This document shows, one piece after another, positions 1-7,694 of a stretch of 44,145 bases of DNA (position 1 is its first letter; every line of letters begins with the position of its first letter). The notes beneath the pieces were generated by a model that had not been told where the DNA came from, did no database searches, and saw only the letters and a program-made list of their open reading frames with translations. The position numbers were made by a program, and so were the translations under genes. This DNA is from Bacillota bacterium (GTDB lineage Bacteria > Bacillota > Clostridia > Lachnospirales > Lachnospiraceae), in the NCBI GenBank assembly GCA_023415655.1, contig JAEZKD010000240.1:1-44145 (forward strand), written 5' to 3'.

Positions 1-212
1 ACCTGCTTTTAAATTATGCAATTATGCTATTGATCTTAATTGTAGCTTGTACTCAGTACCCAAAAAAGCTTGCAATTAAAGTTTTTGGAGAACATGGAGA
101 TAAAAGAGTGACAGGAATTGCACAAGGTATCTTCATTGTAGGAATCTTTTTGATTGCTGTTGCATACCTAGTGGATGCATCGTACAATCCATTTTTATAT
201 TTTCGTTTTTAG
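1..212 (+). CDS. C-terminal end of an MBOAT-family O-acyltransferase (AlgI-like), cut by window start
   Basis: The reading frame is open from base 3 and ends at TAG 210-212, so only about 69 residues of a larger protein are visible. The tail is hydrophobic with one clear membrane segment (TGIAQGIFIVGIFLIAVAYL) and ends VDASYNPFLYFRF. Such a tail is typical of clostridial AlgI-like membrane-bound O-acyltransferases, which move acetyl groups across the membrane onto surface polysaccharides. The next gene starts 9 bases downstream and encodes a DHHW protein, the usual partner of such acyltransferases, which supports the call. The internal ATG at 24 is unlikely to be the start. Family assignment rests on a short tail plus context. 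Confidence 0.6.
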   Translation, partial: LLLNYAIMLLILIVACTQYPKKLAIKVFGEHGDKRVTGIAQGIFIVGIFLIAVAYLVDASYNPFLYFRF

Positions 213-221
213 GAGGAGCTT

Positions 222-1433
222 ATGAGTAGAGAGCAAATAAATGATTCTGCGGTTCCGAATCCTGAAAAAATTAATTTGAGTGAGAAAGAAACGAAGCAGA
301 AGAGGGGATTTGGACACTTTAGCAATACTATTTTATTCTTGGTTCTTATCTTTGGGTTTACAATCGCTAGTATGCTTGCGCCTGAACGAGGATTTTCTGA
401 AAATGAGAATCGAGTTTTGGCAAGTCGCCCTCAATTTAGTTGGGAAACCTTATTTAATGGAACCTATATTACGGATTATGAAACGTACGTAACCGATCAG
501 TTTGTAATGAGAGATGCATGGATTGGTTTAAAGACCCGAGTAGAGCTAGCACTACTAAAAAAGGATATCAATGGTGTGTATTTTGGTAAGGATGATTATC
601 TGATTGAAAAACTAGAGGCGTCCGAGGTTGATCAAGAGCTCTTAGACAAGAATACAAATCGACTAGATCAATTTATAAATCGCTATAAAGATTTATTAGG
701 AGAAGATCATGTCTTTGCAATGATAGTACCGACCGCTTTTGAGATTTTATCTGAAAAACTACCTCCATTTGCAACAGGCTTTGATCAAGGTGCTTATTTG
801 GATCGTTTAAATAATTTATTGGGTGAGAATTTTATCGATCTACGAGATACATTGAATGCTCATGATCAGGAGTATATCTTTTATAAAACAGATCATCATT
901 GGACGGTGAATGGAGCCTTCTATGCTTATCAAACATGGGCGGATGCTATGGGGATTACACCTTTATCCAAATCTGACTTTATCATCAAAGAGGTTTCTAA
1001 CGATTTTTTAGGGACCATTTACTCTAAGGTTAATATAAAGGTGCCTGCAGATACGATGGAAATTTACGATACGAATCATTCCTACCAGGTAGAGTATAAC
1101 ATGGATGGTAATTATATTGAGGGACTGTATGAGTTTAGTCATCTGGATACTAAGGACAAATATGCCATGTACCTGAATGGAAATAACCCGGTCGTTAAAA
1201 TCAACACCAATAATCATAATGGGAAGAGGCTTTTGATCATTAAAGATTCTTATGCACATTGCTTTGCACCATTTGCAGTTAATCATTTTGAAACAACTTA
1301 TATGGTAGACTTACGATATCTGAGTATGCCAATGTCTCAATTCATTCGTGAGCAGGATATCACAGATGTACTTGTACTTTATAATACGAATACTTTTATT
1401 AAGGATAAAAATCTGTTATATATGGTTCGATAA
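222..1433 (+). CDS. DHHW-family protein, AlgX/AlgJ-like polysaccharide O-acetylation partner
   Basis: 403 residues. A short cytoplasmic N-terminus is followed by one membrane anchor (about residues 34-52) and an extracytoplasmic domain. The DHHW signature is at residues 224-227, in the context YKTDHHWTVNGAFYAY. A later segment, LLIIKDSYAHCFAPF, resembles the serine-containing block of the SGNH/AlgX-like fold. Family members are thought to take acetyl groups from an MBOAT acyltransferase and place them on an exopolysaccharide or wall polymer. AGGAGG sits just before the ATG, and the preceding MBOAT stop is 9 bases upstream, so the two are co-transcribed. The polymer substrate cannot be told from sequence. 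Confidence 0.8.
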   Translation: MSREQINDSAVPNPEKINLSEKETKQKRGFGHFSNTILFLVLIFGFTIASMLAPERGFSENENRVLASRPQFSWETLFNGTYITDYETYVTDQFVMRDAWIGLKTRVELALLKKDINGVYFGKDDYLIEKLEASEVDQELLDKNTNRLDQFINRYKDLLGEDHVFAMIVPTAFEILSEKLPPFATGFDQGAYLDRLNNLLGENFIDLRDTLNAHDQEYIFYKTDHHWTVNGAFYAYQTWADAMGITPLSKSDFIIKEVSNDFLGTIYSKVNIKVPADTMEIYDTNHSYQVEYNMDGNYIEGLYEFSHLDTKDKYAMYLNGNNPVVKINTNNHNGKRLLIIKDSYAHCFAPFAVNHFETTYMVDLRYLSMPMSQFIREQDITDVLVLYNTNTFIKDKNLLYMVR

Positions 1434-1438
1434 TAAAA

Positions 1439-1500
1439 AATGCATAGGAAATTTCGATTTCCTATGCATTAATAATGCTAGTGTGCATTGCACACTTTTT
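1439..1500. terminator. Two-hairpin bidirectional terminator between convergent DHHW gene and plsC
   Basis: A perfect 14-bp stem (1439-1452 with 1457-1470) closed by a TTCG tetraloop has an A-run upstream, so it can act on the minus strand. A second hairpin (1480-1486 with 1490-1496) runs into a T-tract and suits the plus strand. Its T-tract touches the plsC stop codon at 1499. Confidence 0.75.
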
Positions 1501-2209
1501 AACGAATATTTTCGTTTATTTTTTCTTGAATTCTAGTTTGAACAAGCTCTGCTACTTCTGTTGATTTCATGCCTTGATAATCTTCGTAAGTCAGAGGCTT
1601 CATATAATGGATTTGTACGGTTACCTTTTTTATTGATTTAGTATCAAAGGCTTTATAAGAATCGATCAATGCGACAGGAACAATTGGACAACGTGCATTC
1701 ATAGCACTTTTAAAGGAACCTCCTTTAAACTCACCAACTACATTGCCATTTCTACTTCTTGTTCCTTCTGCAAAGATGACGAAATTCTCGCCACCTTTTA
1801 CACGGTTTGTCATATTCTTAATTACAGTCATTGACTGTCGTACATCTTCACGATCAATGATTTCTGCTTGAAGTAAGCAGATAATATTACGTAAAAGAAA
1901 GATATCTTTTACTTCTTTTTTCATTACAGTAACAAATGGTCGTTCATGTGTTTCGAGAAAGGCTAATGCATCAAAAAGACCTTGATGATTTGGAAACATG
2001 ATGTAGCCTGTCTCTTTTGGAAGATTCTCAATCCCATGACATTCAATTGTTACACGACCACGTCGGTTTGCCACAGGTGCAAGCTTATGAAGCCATGCAT
2101 ATCGTTCGAATCGATCATGCTTTTCAATGTTACATAGCTTATGCAGCTGCCAAAGCCAAATTGGCAAGTTGAAGAAACTTCGAATAAACATTAAAACAAT
2201 TCTTCTCAT
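1499..2209 (-). CDS. plsC: 1-acyl-sn-glycerol-3-phosphate acyltransferase (PlsC/LPLAT family)
   Basis: 236 residues. The protein carries the two hallmark LPLAT motifs: HX4D as NHQGLFD (H75, D80) and EGTRS at 148-152. A hydrophobic N-terminus (about residues 4-20) fits association with the inner face of the membrane. The family transfers an acyl chain to lysophosphatidic acid to give phosphatidic acid, the second step of phospholipid synthesis. GGGGAGG precedes the ATG. The gene starts 20 bases after the rpoD stop on the same strand, so it is probably transcribed with rpoD. An acyltransferase acting on another lysolipid is possible, but PlsC is the simplest reading. Confidence 0.88.
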   Translation of the reverse strand: MRRIVLMFIRSFFNLPIWLWQLHKLCNIEKHDRFERYAWLHKLAPVANRRGRVTIECHGIENLPKETGYIMFPNHQGLFDALAFLETHERPFVTVMKKEVKDIFLLRNIICLLQAEIIDREDVRQSMTVIKNMTNRVKGGENFVIFAEGTRSRNGNVVGEFKGGSFKSAMNARCPIVPVALIDSYKAFDTKSIKKVTVQIHYMKPLTYEDYQGMKSTEVAELVQTRIQEKINENIR

Positions 2210-2229
2210 ACGAATCCTCCCCTTGTTTA

Positions 2230-3345
2230 TTAGTTCAATTCATATCCCTTTAACATTCTTGCGCGGCTTGGATGTCTTAATTTACGAAGTGCTTTTGCTT
2301 CAATCTGACGAATACGTTCACGCGTTACATTGAACTCCTTACCCACCTCTTCTAGTGTGCGACTACGCCCATCTTGAAGACCAAAACGAAGAATTAGCAC
2401 TCTTTGTTCACGGTCAGTAAGTGTATCAAGTAATTTGCCGATTTGATCCTGAAGGACCGCATAAGAAGCAGCATCCTCTGGTCCCATAATGGTATCGTCT
2501 TTGATGAAGTCACCAAGGTGGCTATCATCCTCTTCACCGATTGGTGTATCCAGTGAGATTGGATCTGCGGATACCTTTAGGATTTCACGAACCTTTTCAA
2601 TAGGAAGGTTCATAGCATCTGCTAATTCCTGTTCGCTTGGCTCACGACCTAGCTCTTGCAATAAATTACGAGAAACACGGTACGTTTTATTAATTACTTC
2701 AGACATATGAACCGGAATTCTTATGGTACGTGATTGATCTGCAATGGAACGTGTGATTGCTTGACGAATCCACCAGGTAGCATACGTGCTGAATTTGTAT
2801 CCTTTATTATAATCAAACTTGTCCACTGCTTTGATAAGACCTAAGTTTCCTTCTTGTATTAAATCAAGGAAGGAAAGTCCACGCCCTACATAACGCTTTG
2901 CAATACTTACAACAAGTCTTAAATTGGATTCTGCAAGAATCTGCTTAGCCATGGAATCCCCTTTTTCTATCTTCTTGGCTAGCTCAATTTCTTCAGCTAC
3001 GGATAAAAGTGGATAACTACCAATTTCCTTTAGATATTGCTTGACAGGATCGTCGGAGATGGTAGAAGCCATAGTTGCTAAATCTTCTGCTTCAGGCAGA
3101 ACATCAGAGTCATCTTCTAATTCAAGAAGAATATCATCATCTGGTTCGTCGTCGTCAGTAGGATTTAAAACAACGATATTACTAGCTTCCAAATACTCGT
3201 ATATTTTATCAATCTGTCGTACGTTCAGATTTAGTTCCTTAAAAAAGTCGTTTACTTTATCTACTTCGATTACGCCTTTGTTATCATTGGCGAATGCAAC
3301 TAGTTCTTTTAAGCGTGATTCAAAGCTGCTTACTTGTTCTTCCAT
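2230..3345 (-). CDS. rpoD: RNA polymerase primary sigma factor SigA (RpoD)
   Basis: 371 residues, the usual Firmicute length. A short region 1.1 (about 1-60) is followed by an acidic linker rich in D and E (64-88). Region 1.2 is DDPVKQYLKEIGSYPLLS (98-115). Region 2, including the -10-reading helix with YATWWIRQAITRSIADQ (188-204), and regions 3 and 4 follow. The C-terminal helix-turn-helix (VTRERIRQIEAKALRKLRHP) reads the -35 element. AGGAGG lies upstream of the ATG. In many Firmicutes rpoD follows dnaG, but no dnaG lies upstream here; the gene faces away from the str operon. plsC follows in the same direction. Very secure. Confidence 0.97.
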   Translation of the reverse strand: MEEQVSSFESRLKELVAFANDNKGVIEVDKVNDFFKELNLNVRQIDKIYEYLEASNIVVLNPTDDDEPDDDILLELEDDSDVLPEAEDLATMASTISDDPVKQYLKEIGSYPLLSVAEEIELAKKIEKGDSMAKQILAESNLRLVVSIAKRYVGRGLSFLDLIQEGNLGLIKAVDKFDYNKGYKFSTYATWWIRQAITRSIADQSRTIRIPVHMSEVINKTYRVSRNLLQELGREPSEQELADAMNLPIEKVREILKVSADPISLDTPIGEEDDSHLGDFIKDDTIMGPEDAASYAVLQDQIGKLLDTLTDREQRVLILRFGLQDGRSRTLEEVGKEFNVTRERIRQIEAKALRKLRHPSRARMLKGYELN

Positions 3346-3511
3346 CGGATGGACCTCCAGTATTTTCGTCTTGGGCGAAAAAAGTCACCAAACAACATTA
3401 TATCATATTATAGGCCTAATTGGAATAAAATCTTTTTGAAAAAATTGATATCGATATAATAATTGGCAAATACTACATATTGTGTCAAAAGATGTATATA
3501 ACCACAACCTA

Positions 3512-3540
3512 TTGACTATTTTTATCGTTTTGTGTATAAT
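3512..3540 (+). promoter_or_regulatory. Sigma-A promoter (TTGACT-17-TATAAT)
   Basis: The -35 TTGACT (3512-3517) and -10 TATAAT (3535-3540) are separated by exactly 17 bases. It lies about 490 bases before rpsL and has no coding frame directly behind it. It probably starts a transcript near 3547 that meets the terminator-like hairpin at 3724-3771. Confidence 0.7.
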
Positions 3541-3546
3541 TCTGTT

Positions 3547-3771
3547 GTCGGTAGGTTACTGATTGCAACAATTTTTTGTTGTGCTACAAAAGATAAATGT
3601 GTTAGAAACAAAAGATAAAAAAAATCAAGGTACATAAGATAAAATAACCAAGTTACTGCTTTCGTAAACTAGAAATAAGAAGAAACTAAGGAAAAACAAT
3701 TAAAGATAACCTTCGATAAATGAAAGACGATTGAACAGAGAAGTGAATTTACTGTTGAATCGTCTTTTTTT
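3547..3771 (+). ncRNA. Putative small RNA or attenuated leader upstream of rpsL
   Basis: A good promoter (3512-3540) and a terminator-like hairpin with a T-run (3724-3771) bracket about 225 bases with no plausible ORF. The interior is purine/A-rich and holds three near-identical 12-base repeats (acaaaagataaa at 3586 and 3608, acataagataaa at 3632). It could be a free small RNA, or a leader of the str operon controlled by readthrough. It matches no RNA family I can recognise. The boundaries are inferred from the two signals. Confidence 0.4.
3724..3771 (+). terminator. Intrinsic terminator/attenuator hairpin before rpsL
   Basis: Arms 3724-3738 and 3752-3766 pair over 15 positions with one mismatch and are followed by a run of seven T (3765-3771). 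It lies between the two promoters found upstream of rpsL. Confidence 0.65.
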
Positions 3772-3884
3772 GCTATGGAAGTAGTAACAGAATCTTCTAG
3801 AAACTTTTTGTTGTGCATAGAATACAAAGGCTAGAATGTGAGTAAAAATCTCTAAATTATTTGGAGAACCACAGAAAAATTGCC

Positions 3885-3913
3885 TTGACAACATGAAATT
3901 TCGGCAGTATAAT
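3885..3913 (+). promoter_or_regulatory. Perfect consensus sigma-A promoter of the str operon
   Basis: TTGACA (3885-3890), a 17-base spacer and TATAAT (3908-3913) match the consensus at every position. It lies about 120 bases before rpsL. A promoter this strong fits the demand for EF-Tu and EF-G. Confidence 0.88.
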
Positions 3914-4035
3914 CAATTCTGCATGCGTAGTAACGCAAGCATATTTGGTATGTCGATTTTAGAAATTGACAACGCAGAGAAAGTCTGCATAAGCAACCAC
4001 GAAACTTCGAATACTTATCAGGAGGTGAAAAATTA

Positions 4036-4455
4036 ATGCCAACATTCAACCAGTTAGTAAGAAAAGGCAGAAAAACAATGGAGAAGAAATCTACTGCTCC
4101 TGCGTTACAAAAAGGATTTAACTCCTTAAGAAAGAAAACTACAGATACATCCGCTCCACAGAAGAGAGGTGTTTGTACTGCAGTAAGAACAGCTACTCCT
4201 AAGAAGCCTAACTCAGCGCTTAGAAAGATTGCCAGAGTTCGTTTGAGCAATGGTATTGAAGTAACAAGCTATATCCCAGGTGAAGGCCACAATCTTCAGG
4301 AGCATAGTGTTGTATTAATCAGAGGTGGTAGAGTAAAGGACCTTCCAGGTACAAGATATCACATCGTCAGAGGTACACTCGATACAGCAGGTGTAGCTAA
4401 GAGAAGACAGGCTCGTTCCAAGTATGGAGCTAAGAGACCTAAAGACGCTAAATAA
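4036..4455 (+). CDS. rpsL: 30S ribosomal protein S12
   Basis: 139 residues, full length. The protein starts MPTFNQLVRKGR and carries the conserved TPKKPNSALRKIARVRLSNG and GHNLQEHSVVLIRGGRVKDLPG blocks. These form the decoding-centre loops where streptomycin-resistance changes arise in other species. S12 monitors codon-anticodon pairing in the small subunit A site. AGGAGGTG precedes the ATG. It is the first gene of rpsL-rpsG-fusA-tuf. The lysine in TPKKPNS appears wild type, so the sequence gives no sign of high-level streptomycin resistance. Confidence 0.98.
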   Translation: MPTFNQLVRKGRKTMEKKSTAPALQKGFNSLRKKTTDTSAPQKRGVCTAVRTATPKKPNSALRKIARVRLSNGIEVTSYIPGEGHNLQEHSVVLIRGGRVKDLPGTRYHIVRGTLDTAGVAKRRQARSKYGAKRPKDAK

Positions 4456-4617
4456 TAATTTTCTCATTACTAATTCTGTAGCATAAGCTATAAGGAATGC
4501 CGGATTAATTTTTTATTTAAATATCGACTTATACTGAAGTGGTTGCGGTATGTTGGATTTTAAATATAGATATTAAACTGAGCATGAACACAGTAATGTG
4601 AGTACCGTAGAATTAAT

Positions 4618-4638
4618 GGTTACTGTTGATTAGTAACC
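4618..4638 (+). other. Small hairpin just before the rpsG ribosome site
   Basis: Arms 4618-4624 (ggttact) and 4632-4638 (agtaacc) form a 7-bp stem ending about 8 bases before the AGGAGGG of rpsG, inside the 204-base rpsL-rpsG spacer. S7 autoregulation at this junction is known in E. coli, but I cannot show that this hairpin is an S7 site. Confidence 0.35.
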
Positions 4639-4659
4639 GATATTAAGGAGGGAAGCAAC

Positions 4660-5130
4660 GTGCCACGTAAAGGACATATACAAAAAAGAGATGTATTAGC
4701 AGATCCAATTTACAATAACAAGATCGTTACTAAGCTGATCAATAATATCATGCTTGACGGTAAGAAGGGAACTGCTCAGAAGATCGTATACGGCGCTTTT
4801 GATAAGGTAGCAGCTAAATCCGGTAAGGACGCTATCGAAGTTTTCGAAGAGGCTATGAACAATATCATGCCAGTACTCGAAGTTAAAGCTCGTCGTATCG
4901 GTGGTGCAACTTATCAGGTGCCAATCGAAGTTAGACCAGATAGAAGACAAGCATTAGCTCTTCGTTGGTTAACAATCTTCTCACGTAAAAGAGGCGAAAA
5001 AACTCAGGTTGATAGACTTGCAGGTGAAATTTTAGATGCTGCAGCTAACACTGGTAACGCTGTTAAGAGAAAAGAAGATATGCACAAGATGGCAGAAGCA
5101 AACAAAGCATTTGCTCACTATCGCTGGTAA
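4660..5130 (+). CDS. rpsG: 30S ribosomal protein S7
   Basis: 156 residues. The start is GTG at 4660 behind AAGGAGGG, giving MPRKGHIQKRDVLADPIYN. Conserved blocks include KLINNIMLDGKKGTAQKIVY and the RRIGGATYQVPIEVRPDRR segment. S7 nucleates assembly of the 30S head and contacts E-site tRNA. It is the second gene of the str operon, 204 bases after rpsL and 179 before fusA, a long spacer for this operon. In other bacteria S7 binds its own mRNA to shut down the operon; whether that holds here is unknown. Confidence 0.98.
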   Translation: MPRKGHIQKRDVLADPIYNNKIVTKLINNIMLDGKKGTAQKIVYGAFDKVAAKSGKDAIEVFEEAMNNIMPVLEVKARRIGGATYQVPIEVRPDRRQALALRWLTIFSRKRGEKTQVDRLAGEILDAAANTGNAVKRKEDMHKMAEANKAFAHYRW

Positions 5131-5144
5131 TCAGCGATTTGCTA

Positions 5145-5243
5145 AAGAGCAGAACTGCTCTTGCATATCTATCATAAATGATAGAAAGAGCTTGATGGCT
5201 CTTTTATCACTTGTAATAGATAGCCAATTTGGCTATCTATTAC
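5145..5243 (+). other. Three successive hairpins in the rpsG-fusA spacer
   Basis: Stem 1 is 5145-5151 with 5156-5162. Stem 2 is 5185-5191 with 5198-5204, followed by a short T-rich run. Stem 3 is a perfect 14-bp stem, 5213-5226 with 5230-5243. Together they occupy most of the 179-base spacer. They may tune readthrough, processing or stability between the ribosomal-protein genes and the elongation-factor genes. Confidence 0.5.
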
Positions 5244-5309
5244 GCAAACCTATGAATCGATTAGTTTACAATTACAATGTAATTGTCATTATTTAAGGAG
5301 GAAAAATCC

Positions 5310-7430
5310 TTGGCTGGAAGAGAATACCCATTAGAGAGAACAAGAAATATCGGTATTATGGCTCACATCGATGCTGGTAAGACTACTCTTACAGAACGTA
5401 TCCTATACTATACCGGTGTTAACTACAAAATCGGTGATACTCATGAAGGAACTGCAACCATGGACTGGATGGAGCAGGAACAAGAAAGAGGTATCACAAT
5501 TACTTCAGCCGCTACAACATGTCACTGGACTCAGGAATTAGAGCATAAAAAAATGCCTGGTGCTTTAGAGAACCGTATCAACATTATCGATACTCCAGGT
5601 CACGTTGACTTTACTGTCGAAGTAGAACGTTCCTTACGTGTACTTGACAGTGCGGTTGGTGTTTTTTGTGCTAAAGGTGGTGTAGAACCACAGTCTGAAA
5701 CTGTATGGCGTCAGGCAGATAAGTACAACGTACCAAGAATGGCTTTCGTTAATAAGATGGACATTTCTGGTGCAAATTTCTTTAACGTAGTAGATATGAT
5801 TAAGAAGAGATTAGGAAAGAACGCAGTGCCTATCCAATTACCAATCGGTAAAGAAGATAGCTTCATGGGCGTTATCGATCTTTTCGAAATGAAAGCATAC
5901 TTCTACCTTGATGATAAGGGAGATCAGATTGAAATCAGAGAAATCCCTGATGATATGAAAGATCAGGCTGATGAATACAGAGCAGCAATGATCGAAGCTA
6001 TCTGTGAAACAGATGATGAATTAATTGAGCAGTACTTAGAAGGTAACGAACCTTCTACAGAAGACCTCAAGAAGGCTCTTAGAAAAGCTACAATCGCTGT
6101 ACAGATTATTCCTGTACTTTGCGGTAGTGCATATAGAAATAAGGGTGTTCAGAAATTACTTGATGCTGTTATTGAATACATGCCAGCTCCAACCGATATC
6201 GAAGATATCAAGGGTGTAGATGAAGATGGTAATGAAGTTCACAGAAAGTCGTCTGATGATGAACCTTTCGCAGCATTAGCATTTAAGATTATGGCCGATC
6301 CATTCGTTGGTAAGCTTGCATTCTTTAGAGTTTACTCTGGTACATTGAACTCCGGTTCCTATGTATTAAATGCAACAAAGAACAAAAAAGAACGTGTTGG
6401 TCGTATCCTTCAGATGCACGCTAACAAGAGAGAAGACCTTGATAAGGTTTACGCTGGTGATATCGCAGCAGCTGTTGGTTTTAAAACTACAACAACTGGT
6501 GATACTATCTGTGATGAAAAGCATCCTGTAATCCTTGAATCCATGGAATTCCCAGAACCAGTTATCGACGTTGCTATCGAGCCTAAGACAAAAGCTGGTC
6601 AGGATAAGATGGGTGAAGCTTTAGCAAAACTTGCAGAAGAAGATCCTACATTCCGTGTTCGTACGGATGAAGAAACAGGTCAGACAATCATCGCTGGTAT
6701 GGGTGAGCTTCACCTTGAAATCATCGTTGACCGTCTACTTCGTGAATTCAAAGTAGAAGCTAACGTAGGTGCTCCTCAGGTTGCTTACAAAGAAGGTATC
6801 ACAAAAGAAGTTGATATCGATAGTAAGTACGCAAAACAGTCTGGTGGTCGTGGTCAATACGGTCACTGTAAAGTTAAGTTTGCTCCTATGGACGTTAATG
6901 GTGAGAAAACATTTGAATTTACAAACTCCGTTGTTGGTGGTGCTATTCCTAAGGAATATATCCCAGCAGTTCAGGCAGGTATCGAAGAAGCTATGAAGTG
7001 TGGTATTCTTGGTGGATATCCAGTTCTTGGTGTTGCTGCTAACTGTTACGATGGTTCTTACCATGAAGTCGATTCTAATGAAATGGCATTCAAGATTGCT
7101 GGTTCTATGGCATTTAAAGATGCAATGCACAAAGCTGGCGCTGTATTACTTGAGCCTATCATGAGAGTTGAAGTTACTGTTCCTGATGATTACATGGGTG
7201 ATGTTATTGGTGATATCAGCTCCCGTCGTGGTCGTATCGAAGGTACAGAAGATAACAATGGTTCTAAAGTAATTCACGGATTCGTTCCATTGTCCGAAAT
7301 GTTTGGTTACTCCACAACACTTCGTTCAAAGACACAGGGTCGTGGTGCTTACTCCATGTTCTTCTCAACTTACGAACAGGTTCCAAAGAGCGTTCAAGAG
7401 AAAGTTCTTAGCAACAAAACAACAAAATAA
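5310..7430 (+). CDS. fusA: Translation elongation factor G
   Basis: 706 residues from a TTG start at 5310, giving MAGREYPLERTRNIGIMAH. AAGGAGG lies 7 bases before this TTG. An in-frame TTG at 5283 would add nine residues but would read through the ribosome site, so it is rejected. GTPase motifs are AHIDAGKTT (P-loop), the switch II block DTPGHVDF and NKMD. Domains II-V follow. EF-G drives translocation of tRNA and mRNA and, with RRF, ribosome recycling. The protein has the usual length and all key residues. It is the third gene of the str operon. Confidence 0.97.
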   Translation: MAGREYPLERTRNIGIMAHIDAGKTTLTERILYYTGVNYKIGDTHEGTATMDWMEQEQERGITITSAATTCHWTQELEHKKMPGALENRINIIDTPGHVDFTVEVERSLRVLDSAVGVFCAKGGVEPQSETVWRQADKYNVPRMAFVNKMDISGANFFNVVDMIKKRLGKNAVPIQLPIGKEDSFMGVIDLFEMKAYFYLDDKGDQIEIREIPDDMKDQADEYRAAMIEAICETDDELIEQYLEGNEPSTEDLKKALRKATIAVQIIPVLCGSAYRNKGVQKLLDAVIEYMPAPTDIEDIKGVDEDGNEVHRKSSDDEPFAALAFKIMADPFVGKLAFFRVYSGTLNSGSYVLNATKNKKERVGRILQMHANKREDLDKVYAGDIAAAVGFKTTTTGDTICDEKHPVILESMEFPEPVIDVAIEPKTKAGQDKMGEALAKLAEEDPTFRVRTDEETGQTIIAGMGELHLEIIVDRLLREFKVEANVGAPQVAYKEGITKEVDIDSKYAKQSGGRGQYGHCKVKFAPMDVNGEKTFEFTNSVVGGAIPKEYIPAVQAGIEEAMKCGILGGYPVLGVAANCYDGSYHEVDSNEMAFKIAGSMAFKDAMHKAGAVLLEPIMRVEVTVPDDYMGDVIGDISSRRGRIEGTEDNNGSKVIHGFVPLSEMFGYSTTLRSKTQGRGAYSMFFSTYEQVPKSVQEKVLSNKTTK

Positions 7431-7451
7431 ATAAACAACAGAACGTGGCTT

Positions 7452-7495
7452 AACCCATTTACTTAATTGCTAATGAGCAAGCAGACAAATGGGTT
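7452..7495 (+). other. Nested inverted repeat in the fusA-tuf spacer
   Basis: An outer 9-bp perfect stem (7452-7460 aacccattt with 7487-7495 aaatgggtt) encloses an inner 5-bp stem (7467-7471 with 7476-7480). It lies in the 264-base gap before tuf. No T-run follows, so it is not an ordinary terminator. It may be a processing or stabilising element that lets tuf mRNA build up separately. No clear second promoter was found in the gap. Confidence 0.4.
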
Positions 7496-7694
7496 CCATG
7501 TCCCGTTGAAATAAATATAAGCCGAGTATATTTTTAGCTTGAAAATATTTTACTTTTCGAATATAATTAGGCTTATGGAGTGCTTATTCTGCTATGCAGA
7601 GAGCAAAGATGTAAGTTTTAAGTTTAGGACTTGCATATCGATTATAAAATTAATACGCTTCATGATAAGCGTAATAAAAGGAGGACGTTTTAAA

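Noticed and set aside
3852..4250. Minus-strand frame opposite the rpsL start
   Set aside because: It overlaps the rpsL promoter and gene, and its composition follows from the antisense of S12.
5283..5309. Upstream TTG start of fusA
   Set aside because: It would read through the AAGGAGG that serves the TTG at 5310, and EF-G relatives start MAGREYPLE.
6735..7130. Minus-strand open frame inside fusA
   Set aside because: It is a shadow of a highly expressed gene, rich in Thr/Cys/Phe with no ribosome site or family resemblance.
7539..7694. N-terminal extension of the tuf reading frame by about 52 residues
   Set aside because: The extension has no ribosome site and is unlike EF-Tu; AAAGGAGG before ATG 7695 gives the exact 397-residue family length.
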